DNA of 64,000 bases from Siphonodentalium dalli (GCA_032622095.1 CP136063.1:121728723-121792722); one strand, 5' to 3'; shown: positions 34,557 to 46,783, counted from the first letter of the stretch. Translations and numbers: made by a program. Notes: a model not told the origin generated them from the sequence alone.

Positions 34557-35386
34557 ATATATTTACATACACCTGATATCTCTTCCGATTTCCCCATAGC
34601 GTTACGGTAGACACGCACCCTTATTCAATGCGTTCATAAACCTATGAACGTAACGTGACGTCACTTCCAATGTCGTTCATAGGTTTATGAACACATTGGT
34701 CCCGGAAATCACCGGGGATTGTCGGACATTACCGACTGCTTGAGTATTTAGTACGTCCGGATTTGGCAAGAAATTTGTTTCGGTCTATAATCAGCGTTGT
34801 TGCTCTGTGTTACTGAGCGTTGATGTTAAAAAAACCGCGCTACTCAATAGGGTTTTATCATTTTCCTTGCCGCTACAAATATTCCCCCGAACCTCACAAA
34901 TATATCATTATGGTAGAACGGCGTGTTGTCGATTTCTTATCCGCAGCCGAAACTTAATTGTTAGTTTCAGATATTAATCATTCTTGAAATCAACACGTCT
35001 ACATTCGTTACCGGTACTATCTAAACAAGACATCTTGTCATCGTACTTTACTGTTAAATTGCGTTTTTTTCCGTTCTCCATGAATGGATTCTCAAAATGT
35101 TTGGTTTTCCAAAAAACAAGGATTCGAACTGTCTGAACTGAACTCCATGCGTTCGTTTAAATAGATGAATAAATAGTGGGAAAGACATACAATCCTAGTT
35201 CATAATGAATTTAAGTATATAAATATAAATAATAAACGGCGGATTCAACGTGGTCATGGGTTTTGACCGCGTTAAAAAATCAGCAAACTCCGCATGAACC
35301 CCTTCGGGGTTCATGCAGTTTGCTGATTTGTTCTCGCGGTCAAAATCCCATGACCACATTGAAACCGCCGTTCATTTCTTATATAA
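34557..35386 (+). repeat. Three-hairpin dispersed repeat, copy B
   Basis: Collinear with 3037-3739 and more complete. The first hairpin (about 34625-34700) has cgttcataaacctatgaacg and its complement, with TGACGTCA in the loop. The second inverted pair is gcgtgttgtcgatttc (about 34920) against gaaatcaacacgtc (about 34987). The third is a long hairpin, 35238-35369, with arms of about 60 bp meeting at aaccccttcggggtt. A block at about 34735-34832 is absent from copy A. No coding capacity was seen. Confidence 0.85.
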
Positions 35387-35593
35387 CCCAGACACCCCTA
35401 TTACGTAGACCGGTTACACGGTATAGCTCGCTGAACTTTACTTAAAATGTTACACATGTAACACATAAAACCGCATATACATGTGCAGTTGTTATATCAT
35501 CAGGCGCAAAATAAACAGTGGTTTAAACATATCTATTTGCTCATATATACAAAGTATATTAAAGCAAATGATTGGAGGACAAGTGCTAAACAC

Positions 35594-36031
35594 TTAAAGA
35601 GTTTCCCTCCTCTCCCGAAAATAGACTGTGCATGCACCGAAAGTTAAGAAGCTTGCTGCATCCACATATTTCGAAGTCTCTCTATAGTATTTATGACTGT
35701 CACTTTTTTGGGGAATGCACGCGAACATAGCTTCAATGCTAAAGTTTACCACACTATTATGATCTGATTGATGCTCATGATACTTAGAAAATTTGCATTC
35801 CAACATGTTGAAATGGGCAATGTTTAAGAAAATACTTTGATAATCATTTGTGGGATCTTGATTGTTCACTATATATAGGTATTGACTAGTTGTCAACTGA
35901 GGGCTGTCAACTACGACATACCCAAGTCGGTTCAACACTAAAATAATTGCAGATTCAATATCCAACAATCTTGAACTAAAAAAAAACCCAAATATTTGTC
36001 GTAAAAGTTTTGCCTGGAACCCTGAATACAT
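35594..36031 (-). CDS. Hypothetical ORF, 145 codons
   Basis: The longest ATG-started reading frame outside recognised repeats (caagATGtat start, TAA stop). No family, signal peptide or membrane segment was recognised. Features are an aliphatic patch (ESAIILVLNRLGYVVVD), a polar middle and a basic C-terminus (YFRERRETL). No AATAAA follows closely on its strand, and no splice-bounded partner exon was seen. Length alone in AT-rich DNA gives limited support. It could be a lineage-specific gene, a decayed transposon ORF or chance. Confidence 0.2.
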   Translation of the reverse strand: MYSGFQAKLLRQIFGFFFSSRLLDIESAIILVLNRLGYVVVDSPQLTTSQYLYIVNNQDPTNDYQSIFLNIAHFNMLECKFSKYHEHQSDHNSVVNFSIEAMFACIPQKSDSHKYYRETSKYVDAASFLTFGACTVYFRERRETL

Positions 36032-36747
36032 CTTGACTCAGAAACACATATGGAACAGGCATATGTTATGTTCATGCAGCTATAACTGATTCTCTACAAT
36101 AATTGTGTGTTTGCTCCATCTGAGGTTAGTTTCTCGATCAATTGCCATGATAAGCAAGACATCCATCTAGTTTAGTTCATAGTTGAACAAATGATAGGAA
36201 ATTTGAAGAAAAAAAAATATTACCCAGTCATCGCGATCACTTGCTTACAATTATGTGTCAGCATATTATTACTTTTCTCATTACGACTTATTCAGTATTA
36301 AACATTGCATGTTCTTGTAGTTTATATAAAGGATGTCACACTCCCATTCAACAATTATAGATTTATAATGCACTTATTAGAGCCATCTAGTTATTTTCTC
36401 CTTGGTTTGAAAGGAATTTATCGACATTCCGGCTGAAAAAAACACTTGATGGGTGTTGTTTTGCTGCTATGTAACAGGTCACTGTTGTCTGTGAGCAGTT
36501 AGATTCATTGTGAGTGTTTGAATTCTGCTTTGTTCAGCATTTCTGACAGCACAACTCATGAGTGATTGATTGTTGTCATTTCAGCCTCTAGTTAAATATC
36601 ATGAGTTATGGTTATTTAGGCCAACATCTGCTATAAAAGTATCTCTTATTGGACATAATTTCCTTAACTTCTACATATGACTTGATAGAATCTGCCGAGG
36701 TATTAATAAGTTGATGTTCTTTCTTTGTGTGGAACACCATTCGGTGC
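36032..36747. other. No gene seen
   Basis: Unremarkable AT-rich sequence left of the TTAA element. Confidence 0.45.
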
Positions 36748-38058
36748 TTAATATTGGGTCCGTAACTACCCGCCCCCGAGACAACCTGCCCCCTTTCACT
36801 CTGAGACAACCTGCCCCCGGACAACCCGCCCCCAAAAATCAATTAGCGGTAATCAGTGGCTAATTAGGAGGTGTGAGGGGATTATGAGATGTTTGTTTAA
36901 CGAAACTGGGTTGTTTTTTATAGATTTTTATTTGATTTAACAACATGGACAACAATAAATACACATGTAATATAATATAACTTATGAACACAAAAATGCA
37001 TCAACGATAATATATTTATTTATTACGAAGTTTAATGAACGAAATTTAAAAACGGAATGAATGAATATGAACGAAGATTAAAAACACAATTTAATAAGTT
37101 TAACGAACAATGATTAATTTGGGGCTGTTGCTGCTGCTGCTGTTGTCTGTCTGCACTGTGCCGGTCTCTTCTTCGTTCCGTAGACGTTTGAGCACTTCTT
37201 CAGAAAGCTGACTGTTGTTAACCTCGGTGGATCGGACATGTAATCATCCCAGAATTCCCTAATCTTCATGGCCTGGATAGTGTAACATGATCGGGATTCT
37301 GTGTCGAGATCTGCTGAGCTGCTTTGGTCGGACCTCTAAACGTTTCTTTTTCCTGGTTTTTTCTTTCCTGATGATAGAGGTGGAGATGGCGGTGGTGTCG
37401 TGCAGAGTGCCGATGATGCTTCCATCTGTGTTTGTATTTGTTCAAGCTGTGCTTCTATGGCTTCTATTTTTGCTGCTGCTGCTGTTAGCATACTCTGGCT
37501 GGAGACGGAGTTGTTGGCGCTGTTACTGCATGTGGAGCTGGGGGACACCGGGATGAGATGGAATTCCGGTGTCCGAGGTGGTAGGCTGTCCAACTCTACG
37601 TCGAAGCTGGCGGCAGGAACAACAGGGCTGGAATCCTGTTCCCTTACTCCGCTCACCTCGATGACGACAACAGGGACCTCTGGTAGATCAATGGAGTCCC
37701 TGTTAGCTGTAGTGATGTTAGCTGTAGTGTTGTGATAACACACGGTGATAATGAACCATTTGCATCAAATGTTTGTTTTGAAAGCACCCCTTTTAATTAG
37801 TCTTCACTTACCTTAAGTGCCGTTCAGTTGTCAAAACATCGTGTCATTCTTTATCTCAGTCCACACATTGACATAATTAATGAATAAACACATGTTTTGT
37901 TGATCAAAATCTTTAATAATATATCATCAAAGAACATAAAAGAACACAATCACTATTAACAATTTCGGAACAATCCGCCCTCATTTATCGGGACAACCCG
38001 CCCCCAAAATAGCATAGGGGCGGGTTGTCTCGGGGGCGGGTAGTCCCGTTCCCCTTAA
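36748..38058. mobile_element. TTAA DNA transposon with C/G-rich inverted ends
   Basis: Flanked by TTAA (36748-36751 and 38055-38058), within a 7-bp match cttaata. The left end runs gggtccgtaactacccgccc then ccgagacaacctgccccc. The right end is its inverted counterpart, ggggcgggttgtctcgg then gggcgggtagtcccg (38017-38049). The motif (g/c)gacaacc(c/t)gccccc is repeated three times at the left end and is also present in direct orientation just inside the right end, so the right end folds on itself. About 1.3 kb. It holds one broken ORF on the minus strand. Confidence 0.8.
37117..37743 (-). pseudogene. Transposon-borne ORF interrupted by one in-frame TAG
   Basis: On the minus strand a frame runs about 135 codons from 37743 to TAG (37336-37338). 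It then continues in the same frame for 73 more codons to TAA at 37114-37116. The first part is acidic and Ser/Pro-rich (DSIDLPEVPVVVIEVSG, a likely coiled coil KIEAIEAQLEQIQTQMEAS, TPPPSPPLSSGKKKPGKR). The continuation contains SSSADLDTESRSCYTIQAM, IREFWDDYMSDPPR and a C-terminal alanine run from a (GCA)n tract. No ATG opens the frame. CTAAC branch-point-like words and CAG|GGACTCC near 37699 suggest the 5' end is a spliced exon. No transposase family was recognised. The stop may be a decay mutation or read-through. Confidence 0.5.
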
Positions 38059-38537
38059 TAGATTCCCAATATTGTGTGGCTTTAATATGATGGACTATTA
38101 TGAGCTATGTACCTGACCTAATAGGCCACTGGGCTAATCCACAATATGAGTATGATTAATATATCAATACTATTACACAAGAGGCAAGGTTTCAAGGATG
38201 GCTTCCGTCAAAGTTTATTTCTATTATTATAATAATTATCACTCCATTTATATAGCACACAGACAGTAAATTAGATCCAATGCAATGTATACCGATTATT
38301 ACCCCATCAAAGGGCATATAACACCATTGTCATTTCCATCCTCTATAAAAACAAAGAAGCAATGTGACCAGCAACAAATATATGCACATCAGGATTAATA
38401 TACTGATAAGATCTATCCACTCCCCACACTTATTTAACTTGTGAATGCTGTGAGACAATTATGACCATTGGCTATATTAAAAGGAGAGCACTGCCCGAAA
38501 AAGCACTATTTAATAGAACACATTTGGTGGTTTACAT
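38059..38537. other. No gene seen
   Basis: AT-rich sequence between two TTAA-type elements. Confidence 0.45.
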
Positions 38538-38814
38538 TTAACACTTTCATGATGGGGGCTGTGCTGCTGCAGCATTAAAGATCATGTGTCATGGCATTCT
38601 CATATATATGCGAGTCTCCTATAGGAAACCTCGCATATTATGCGAGTCTCCTATAGGGAACCTCGCATATGTAAGAGAATGCATTGGCTTACAAGGTCAC
38701 GGTATATATAGTTAGACCAATTTATTCTTTATGGGAGACTCACATATATAAGAGCATGCATTGGTACAGGGTTTTTCACAAAATTTCAGGAAGCTCCAGT
38801 CATGGAAGGGTTAA
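38538..38814. mobile_element. TTAA MITE family G, copy 2
   Basis: 277 bp between TTAA sites (38538-38541 and 38811-38814), with inverted termini TTAACACTTTCATGA and TCATGGAAGGGTTAA. Inside are 'ctgctgcagcatt', three 'gcgagtctcctatagg' type words and 'aagagaatgcattgg' blocks forming nested stems. Confidence 0.85.
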
Positions 38815-39228
38815 AAACCCTGTGTAACCCAATATTAATGAGTTTCTGCTATATGCACTCATAGCATGTACTACATAAATCAGACTCGCGATCACATATC
38901 CAGTACCGCAATTTTGATCATATCGGTATGCTTTATAGGCCTGATCGATAATTGAAAATACTTGAACAAAAGATGTTTGCTTGATGGCCCCATTGTAATT
39001 TACCATTTGATTGATCTGCTCAGCAATTGGATCCAAACTCTGCAAGCTGTTGTAATTTATTGATAAGATTTAAATAGTATGCTTGCAGTGATCAATTCAT
39101 TCTATATTATCCTTCCTGGCAGTGATATCATGTCATTAAAATTCCATTCAAATCTTACAGCTGTTCACATGGGATTGTATGCAAAAACAAAAGCTTTTGC
39201 TACTTGTCTATACATGTATATATATACT
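38815..39228. other. No gene seen
   Basis: No recognisable features. Confidence 0.45.
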
Positions 39229-39303
39229 AAACATTCGATGAGAGTCTATATATCTATTCTAGACATTCGATTAGAGTCTGTATATCTATATTAGACATTC
39301 GAC
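39229..39303. repeat. 32-bp tandem repeat
   Basis: 'acattcgatgagagtctata' and 'tatctattctag' recur at 39231, 39263 and, in part, 39295. Confidence 0.85.
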
Positions 39304-39440
39304 GATACACATTGCATGATAAAGGACCTTGCAGTTTTGAGCCTCAAATTATACCTAGTAATTCTGGCTTGTGTCGCATTTCTGCCCTGTTCCTTGTTGA
39401 GTGATCAAGATCACTCCATAAATACATAAAATACTTTATA

Positions 39441-40361
39441 CAGGGTTCTTTAATACACCTCATCATGGGAAAAATCCATGATTTTTCTGAAACTTTTCCA
39501 GGGTTATTGTGCAGTTTCTAATACAAATTCCATAACTTTCCATACATATCAGGAAATTTGAAATTAAATTTATGAAAGAACTGCTCCATTTTCTCCTTGT
39601 ATAGTTAATCTTCAATTACTAAATTAACTGTTTTGTTGTGTTTCAGTGTTTGAAGTCCACATAATTTCCGATTTTAACACATCTTTGGCAATCTGAGCTT
39701 TCTTAGCAACTGAAATTGGTGTTAATACTGTACTATTGGCATCACTTAATCAATATTTTGAACTAATGCATGTTTGCTAGGTCACACCTCACTATGTTTT
39801 TCTTCAATTGTGTGTGACTAACCAAAGCAACTTTCCCCAAATTGGCAATGTCAATCTGTTTTTGGCATAGATTGAACTTTGATTTTGGCGGCTTGTTATC
39901 ACAATGTGCAACCCAACTCTCGAACTGATGGTCTCTCAGCCAAGCAACTCGAAATTAACATTGTCCAGGCATTGAGTTTAATAGATTATCATTGAATATT
40001 GGAATTTATAAAAAAAAAATTCATTAGCGACATTGAATTTGAATGTCAAGGGCATCAAACAGGAAGTTGTGCAGTTGTGATAAGAAAGTGATCTCACTCC
40101 TGACCTGGTCACGTAAGCCAGGTGGTTGGCATTCTCATTCTTCCATAACAAATTATTAACGAGGGACAGAGCGCTATTCCATAATTTTCAAGGAGGGGAA
40201 CACAATTCCATGAAATTTCCCAAACCTTGCACCGAGGGGAGCTATTTCTCCATGATTTTCCATTCTACCCCCAAAAATGTTTCATTCTCTAGACTTTTCT
40301 AGGCCTGGAATCAGTTTTTCAAATCCATGAATTTTCCAGGATTCAAGACTTTCGTACGAAA
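39441..40361. mobile_element. Possible hAT-type non-autonomous element
   Basis: The left terminus CAGGGTTCTTTAATACACC is partly mirrored at the right by cgtacgaaaCCTG. Both subterminal regions are rich in 'ccatgatttt(t/c)c' and 'ttttccagg' words in inverted order. No 8-bp target duplication was found, so the ends are provisional. The centre has no ORF of note. Confidence 0.35.
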
Positions 40362-42925
40362 CCTGTTGTATGCTTCAGAAAGACTTTTTATATTGAAGTC
40401 ACATATAATGTTACATGACCAATTCGGAGACAAAGAAGTGGCCGTTTTTATTCTCTAGTTATTTTTTTCATGAAGATAATTGACAAACCAGGAAAACTAG
40501 AGGACTTATTCGGCATTATATTGATGATTTGAGTGGGATATATTCCATGAAAGTTTTGATATCCATCTTGTCAAATTGATATGTATACATAATTTGGATG
40601 TTCAAACAAACCATGTTTGTTATAAACCCTGTGCATAGAGGTCTCATTCACTTTGGGAATGTTCCAATAAGCCTCTAAATGAATTAATGGGAATCCTATG
40701 TTCTCTGCACTTGTATTATCAAAACACCCTTATCCAAATGAGGAATAACTTTTTCATGCAATGTTCGGATTGACATAATTTGTAATAATCTGGCCATAGT
40801 TGATAATCGGGGAAAGTCGTTGGTAACAGAAACATGTCCTCAAAGAAGACAATGACCCACTAAAACATTGTGCGTTATTTGACTTTCTCCAGTTGACACC
40901 TATTAAAGTGATCTTACTGTGGTTCAAGACAGAACTACCATTTATTTTCAGCAATATTTGGTCAAGAAATAGCATGTTTATGGTCATGAAAGGGTTAAAA
41001 CTGAATAGAAAAAGTCTGTTCGAAATGAAAGTGTTATTATAAAACCGATATGTGTGATGGAGCAAGTCATTCTGGTGCCATGCACGATTGTCTGATACAT
41101 GCACCTGTGTCCTCAGTCTGAGTGGATTCATGTTAATTTCATATCTGGGCAGACAGACATCACAGACCATGTTACTTTCCAGTGTGATGCCATGTACTTT
41201 TCAGTGCCAACATCTCTGCATGTGCTACATGTATGTAGATTTCAGTTTAGATTTTTCAATGCTTTTAAAAGCGTGTTTCTGTTAATATACATAACATAGT
41301 ACATTCTGAGACCCCCTCACCCTCCAGGATCGAGGAATTCACCATTCATTATGCAGGCTCAGTTTATTTGACTCATTCTTGCAAATTCCAGTGTGGATGT
41401 TAAAAGTATGTTTTGTTATTTTCTCTAATAGATTAACTACGATCAGGATTCGCTTTTCATTTGGAAAATTTTTTGGCAAATGAGTTTTTAATTATGGGAT
41501 GTTAACTATCTAGTCATTAAACATCAGACGTGGGTTACTCATTATGTGCGCCGAATTACAGACAATCCAATGGGAAACCAAAACAAGAAATCTATCAATT
41601 TACATGTAGCAAAGTCAGCAGTGTTTATGTCGACAGTTATATGTAATCTTCTTTAGTTTCACAAAATGCTAATCTCATCTTTCTGTCATAATCAAACTTT
41701 CATCAAACAGCTAATTGACCGTAGTTAAAGTGTGAGTCGGAAAAAAAGTGATGTTCTGTAAATTTTTCATTGAGGCTGTTGTAAGAACTCAATTTAGATA
41801 CTGCAAAAGGTAATTATTAATTTGTTTTGAAAGTTAATCCTCCCTTTGTCCATTTGGATTATGGATGCGTGTAGTCATTGTAACAATGCATATTAATGGC
41901 GACATTATATAGCACATATTTATGATGTCAGTATTATATTACCGGCGAGTATAAGACAATAGGTTAATCAGCGGCATGTGAATGACAACTGATTAATTTA
42001 TGGCTTGATGATTTCAGCAGTAATACAAGGCGAAATAATATGTATCCTTGATGACTGTGTTGCAACATCGAACAGATATTTATTGCTACTTTGATATTTA
42101 TTAATAATACTAACTTGCTTTTCTAGTAGCTCATTTTACCTGTGCCTGTGGTTAGTTTTTAACAAAGATAAAATCACGATAATTTTCCCCGATTATACGC
42201 GCAATTAAATTTGGCATATATATTTTTAATTTGGCAAAAAATAATTTCATTTGGCAAAAATTTTGGCAAGAGAAAATTTTCCTCCAGCGCCAATCCTGAC
42301 TACGATTCCATGAAAATTGAATCCATGCAGCCAAGTGCAATTTAATAATTATTGTTCTAGCTTGAATTCATTTTGAATTAATGTTATTTAAACAGATTCC
42401 AAGGTATATAGAATCATTAGCCATTGTCATACGCATCTTATGGGGTTGTGGCGCCGGTCTTCCCTCTTCAGAGATCCCTACTTACAAAGTTGTCTTTAAT
42501 CTTGAGTAAGAGCCTTGTATGTGTTCTCCATTATGCGTAGTAAGCCATACATTCTGAGTGTGTCAGCCATTATCCCACATCATCCTGACTAAAAGGCACT
42601 TTGTCTCAGTATTAAGTCTTCAAGAGATGTTCTGGTTGTAAATACATCTACTGTCTAATACACTGAAAGGAATTCTGTCAATAAACCAACACACAGCTAG
42701 CTAGGATCTCCAGGCTGCATGGAAGTGAATAATTTTTCGCATGTTGTCTGCTAGGGGTTGAGGAATGGGGTCCACTTAAGCCACTCTGGGTGGTGGGGTG
42801 GGTGAATATATATATCCATAAGTATAGAACATATCAAGTAAGTGAAGGTCCAATTTAAATAGAATAGTTTTAATATCTACATGTATGGTATAATCTAGAG
42901 GCAAACACCAGTGATTAGTTAAATA
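40362..42925. other. No gene seen
   Basis: Long AT-rich stretch. The minus ORF 40754-41170 (138 codons) shows no recognisable motif and sits in low-information sequence. Confidence 0.45.
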
Positions 42926-43031
42926 TGAGAGCTTTCCGATGAATGGCAACAAGCCATATTTCCAACTAAATCTTGAAAAATTACCCATAATTCTGCTGTG
43001 ATTAAGGAGTCGATTATTTAGGGCATTACAG
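42926..43031 (+). mobile_element. Mariner-like MITE, right arm only
   Basis: Matches the second half of 20623-20835 (tgagagctttccgatgaatg, caacaagccatatttcc, attctgctgtgattaagg) and ends gggcattacAG followed by TA. The left arm is missing. Confidence 0.85.
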
Positions 43032-43856
43032 TACATGTACATATATTTATCATACTTCAAGGTATGAGAGGTGGAGGGGGCCCAATGGCCCTGTAGCGAT
43101 GAGCCACTGATCAGATCTTGGGTGATCACGGAGCATACAATTAATTATGAGAGACAAATTATGTTGTATTAAAGTCACACGGCAAGGAATTGACCAACAA
43201 CAAACTTTTGGCTTACTGCCAGATCTGATTTCTCTTTATTGTATTTGACTTTATGTGCCTATAATTGAGAATATCGTTGTGTATGTATGCAGGACTATGC
43301 ACCAATGCCATACCTGGGAGAACAGTTAACAGTGTATGCAGCACAATTTACCACCGGACAGCCTGTTCTCTCATCAGACTCGCCACGATGCATCTTCCTT
43401 TGCCTTTGATGTTGCAGCCGACGTTTGGTAGTCATCTTCAAAGAATTATGTGTGCGACATGTTCACACAGTCCGTTGGGGCCAGCTGCTTTCTTAACTTT
43501 TGATTAAAATTGTCCAGGTTATACATGGTGGTTTTAAAATGTGGCTGCATCCCCGTCACCCCTCACAAAAGCTCAAATATATGCTATTGTCTACCTATAT
43601 CCTTGTTAACTTCAGTGCAAGTACACCCTATTGCTGCAGTCTCGCTCTTTTAGCCGACTTAATGCGAAGCACATGCTCTGCCGAAATAGGTATCGGTGGC
43701 TCACGGCCGAGATTAGCTTTACTTCATGTAATTTTGCAGAGTTACTGTCAATTCGTGTGTGCAGTTTGCAGAAACATAGGCCTCATCGGCAATTCTAGAC
43801 AGTATTTAATATGAGTATTCCTTGTTTTTATAAAATAAAACACAGAACACTGACAG
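43032..43856. other. No confirmed gene
   Basis: A 38-codon frame from 43293 looks protein-like, but no donor site closes it. Nothing else stands out. Confidence 0.4.
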
Positions 43857-45245
43857 TTTATAACTTAGTCCAAGTCTTCTCGTACTAAAACCAGCTAAGA
43901 TATTGGTATGGCGAGATGCTGGATTTTAGTCCGAGGTCGTCCCGTATGGTCTCTTATGACACGACTTACGCCCAAGGTTAGTGGCGGGAATTTGTTGTGT
44001 ATTTTACTCGATTTACCTAGCAAATCAATACGTGATGCTATATACATCGGAAAGAGTGACATATTATGGTCATCATGGTGTATAATAATCTAACTTTAAT
44101 GTTAAATTACACATAGAATATACCGGTTGATTGCCACAAACATCGCTTTTTTTCTCTGTTTGTTTACGTTTTAACTGAAAGCCGAAGTGGTCCGAATAAC
44201 TTCGGCATAATCCGGAGTTTGTTCTGGATATTCTAGTTTCCGTTTCTATATATAGCGCGGGGTTTTCCGAACAAAATGGCGAAAACCGATCGCCCCAAAG
44301 TCCAGTTTCCTATGTGCTTTGAGAACAATTCCCGCACTAAAAACTTAATGACATAATGGAGGATCAGAACGGTAGTTTTGTTGACAATTTTCGCAAGCAA
44401 CTTGTCAAAATTGGAGCAAATTAGAACTCTTGTGTCTGACTTGCCATGCGTGTGATTTTCATCCATGTGCATTTTGACTTTTGTGTTGATAAAATAATCG
44501 GAGAACCGAATCACACAGTTTCGAAATATAGTTCTTCAGTTTTAGTGGGACTTTTCAAACTTAAGGTTCAAAATTTATACAAATTTTGTTTTATTTTTTG
44601 TGTGCTTAACAAGAGCAGTATATTGCTCTGTTCGCTTAGTATATATCTTAATTTCGCGGAAGTCCACCAAAATGTGGGTGAAATGTAGCACCATATTATT
44701 TATTCTAATGCTCGTTGTGTTTACACTGTTTTAAACTTTGAGAGGTTTGTAATTCCCGTAATTTATTTAATGTATTACATTTATATCTTCAATGTTTAAT
44801 TAATCTATTTATTTTTTATTTATTGACACACATAATTACGATTACAATGGAGAATTCATCGTAATTTGCGTTGTTAGTCGAAAATCTACGGAATATTTTC
44901 TACGTAAAATGCCGAACACAGTTCGCGAGGTCAACTGAGTTCGCATACTTTTAAAAATTTGTAAACATTGCGGTAAATGTCTCTTTTCGCATTAAATTAC
45001 CGCTTTCGATTCACAACTGATGTGGGTTTCAGATCAAATAGCATGTCTTCTGCAGAAAATATCCGTTTATTGTTGCAATTGTGATATTTTATTTCATATA
45101 ATTGTGGTTTTATTTGAGCGGGTCATTAACGCTTAACTCGTGTCATAAGAAGGCTATGCGCGCGATCTCGGACTAAAATCCAGCATCTCGCCATACCAAT
45201 ATCTTAGCTGGTTTTAGTACGAGAAGACTTGGACTATTTATAACT
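43857..45245. mobile_element. Mutator-like (MULE) element with intact TIRs and 9-bp TSD
   Basis: The element is 43866-45236 (1371 bp). The 9-bp direct repeat tttataact flanks it exactly (43857-43865 and 45237-45245). The terminal inverted repeats start TAGTCCAAGTCTTCTCGTAC and are identical for about 70 bp. A weaker match extends to about 105 bp (cttatgacacga). A 9-bp duplication with long TIRs is the signature of Mutator-like elements. Only short ORFs lie inside and no transposase was recognised, so it is non-autonomous. Identical ends imply recent activity. Confidence 0.9.
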
Positions 45246-46783
45246 GTGTTCAGAATTGATGCAAAGTAGACATTGTAATTTCGCATTTATCACTTGTTGT
45301 AATAAAGGGTGCATATATGAACAATTAATCGACTAACCGTCGACTATAATGTTCAGTTAGTCAATTCTGTATACTCACAGTCGATGCAACCCCAGTAAAG
45401 ATCGACTCATTATCCCACTGAAAAAAGGGGTGTCTGTTGTAGGAACTTTCGAGATAACTCAATCTGTATGAACAATTGATTCTCTGATGCGAGAATTTTA
45501 TGACTACCGTCTGTCATGTTGCCAATTAAGTATGTTATTCTTCTATTTCATTGAATATAACAAACTCGCTCATCTCTTCAGTATTACCTGCTTTTGTCGT
45601 CACTATTAACTCTTTCGCAACCAAATTTACAGAGGTCAAATTGTCCAGGACACCGGGTTTGCAGAAGTTTATATGGAAATTCATTGTCTAACATGTGGGG
45701 CATTCATACTAGTATTTATAGATGAGGTAGGTATGGACACCCATATATTGTCATGACCAGTGACAACTGCCCACCAATTTGAACTAACTGTCGATGGATG
45801 ATGTCATATAATTGTGATTATATCACCATGGTAACGCATGCCATATGTACCAGGTGTGTAAATACATTTGAACTCAATATTTACTGTTACAGTTAACGTT
45901 ATTTGCAATATGTCTCCACATAAGTATATTGACCAAACTCACATTCAAATAGTTAGCACTATATCCATCACTTGTTGTAGATTTAGCATATGTGGTGATT
46001 AAGAATGAAATTAGAAGGCGTACAATGAGCATAATGATGAGAACAGACCAAGTGTATGCACAAGAAGGCGTCATTTAAACGAGATAGACCCATTTTCCCG
46101 GATTTAGGCCCACGTGTATTCAACTGTAATAATGCTAAGCAATTATGAATAACTTTCCAAACACAACTGCCAATGATCTTCTCATTGCATTCCCAAAATG
46201 TTTATATCATGCTTACAACATGCATTCGCAGCTATTATTATTGAAGTCGCATTATTGCACGGCACGGTGAATTTCGTAACATTACGTCGAAAATTGGAGA
46301 CACTAGACGGTTACCACAGAAAACGTCGTTTGAAAGGGCAACAATCTTCTTTATTTCATAAACATGTGTTATCGCAATGTGTTTGTCATAAACAATAACA
46401 AACTTAATCAATCAGTACATGTGTATCTGATTTAAAAAAACCACACCTGTCGGCAGTTTCGTCAGCATTTTTGGGGAAATCCCACAATATTAATTGTGAC
46501 GTCATAAATCAACGGTATATATTCAGGTCGGGAACATCTCATTGTGGCCGTATTTGTCAGGTCTACGTGTTCAACGGTAAATTAGTATTAATACAGAATA
46601 GCACCCAAATGATATCTAAGTCGCCAGTCAAAAAATCATTAGTATATCCCCGCAAACGTGATATTATTGCCTGTTATTCCTGAAAATTATTCTCTGCCCG
46701 CTAAAAAATCGGGCAGTGGTGTTGAACGTAAATTATGTCGTGCCCGCTATTAAAAGCAGGTTGCAGTGTTGAAAGAGTTAAGA
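45246..46783. other. No gene seen; one CRE word
   Basis: TGACGTCA at 46497-46504. Short ORFs at 46198-46398 and 46471-46683 have no recognisable family. A small hairpin-like segment with 'tctgcccgctaaaaaatcgg' lies near 46692-46712. Confidence 0.4.

Noticed and set aside
40754-41170. 138-codon minus-strand ORF
   Set aside because: No recognisable motif or supporting splice or poly(A) context. Length is within chance for 64 kb of both strands.
43293-43406. Possible 38-codon exon (DYAPMPYLGEQLTVYAAQ...) after a cag acceptor
   Set aside because: The text looks protein-like, but the acceptor has a weak pyrimidine tract, no donor precedes the TGA, and no homology is recalled. A stop-free run of 38 codons is not rare.
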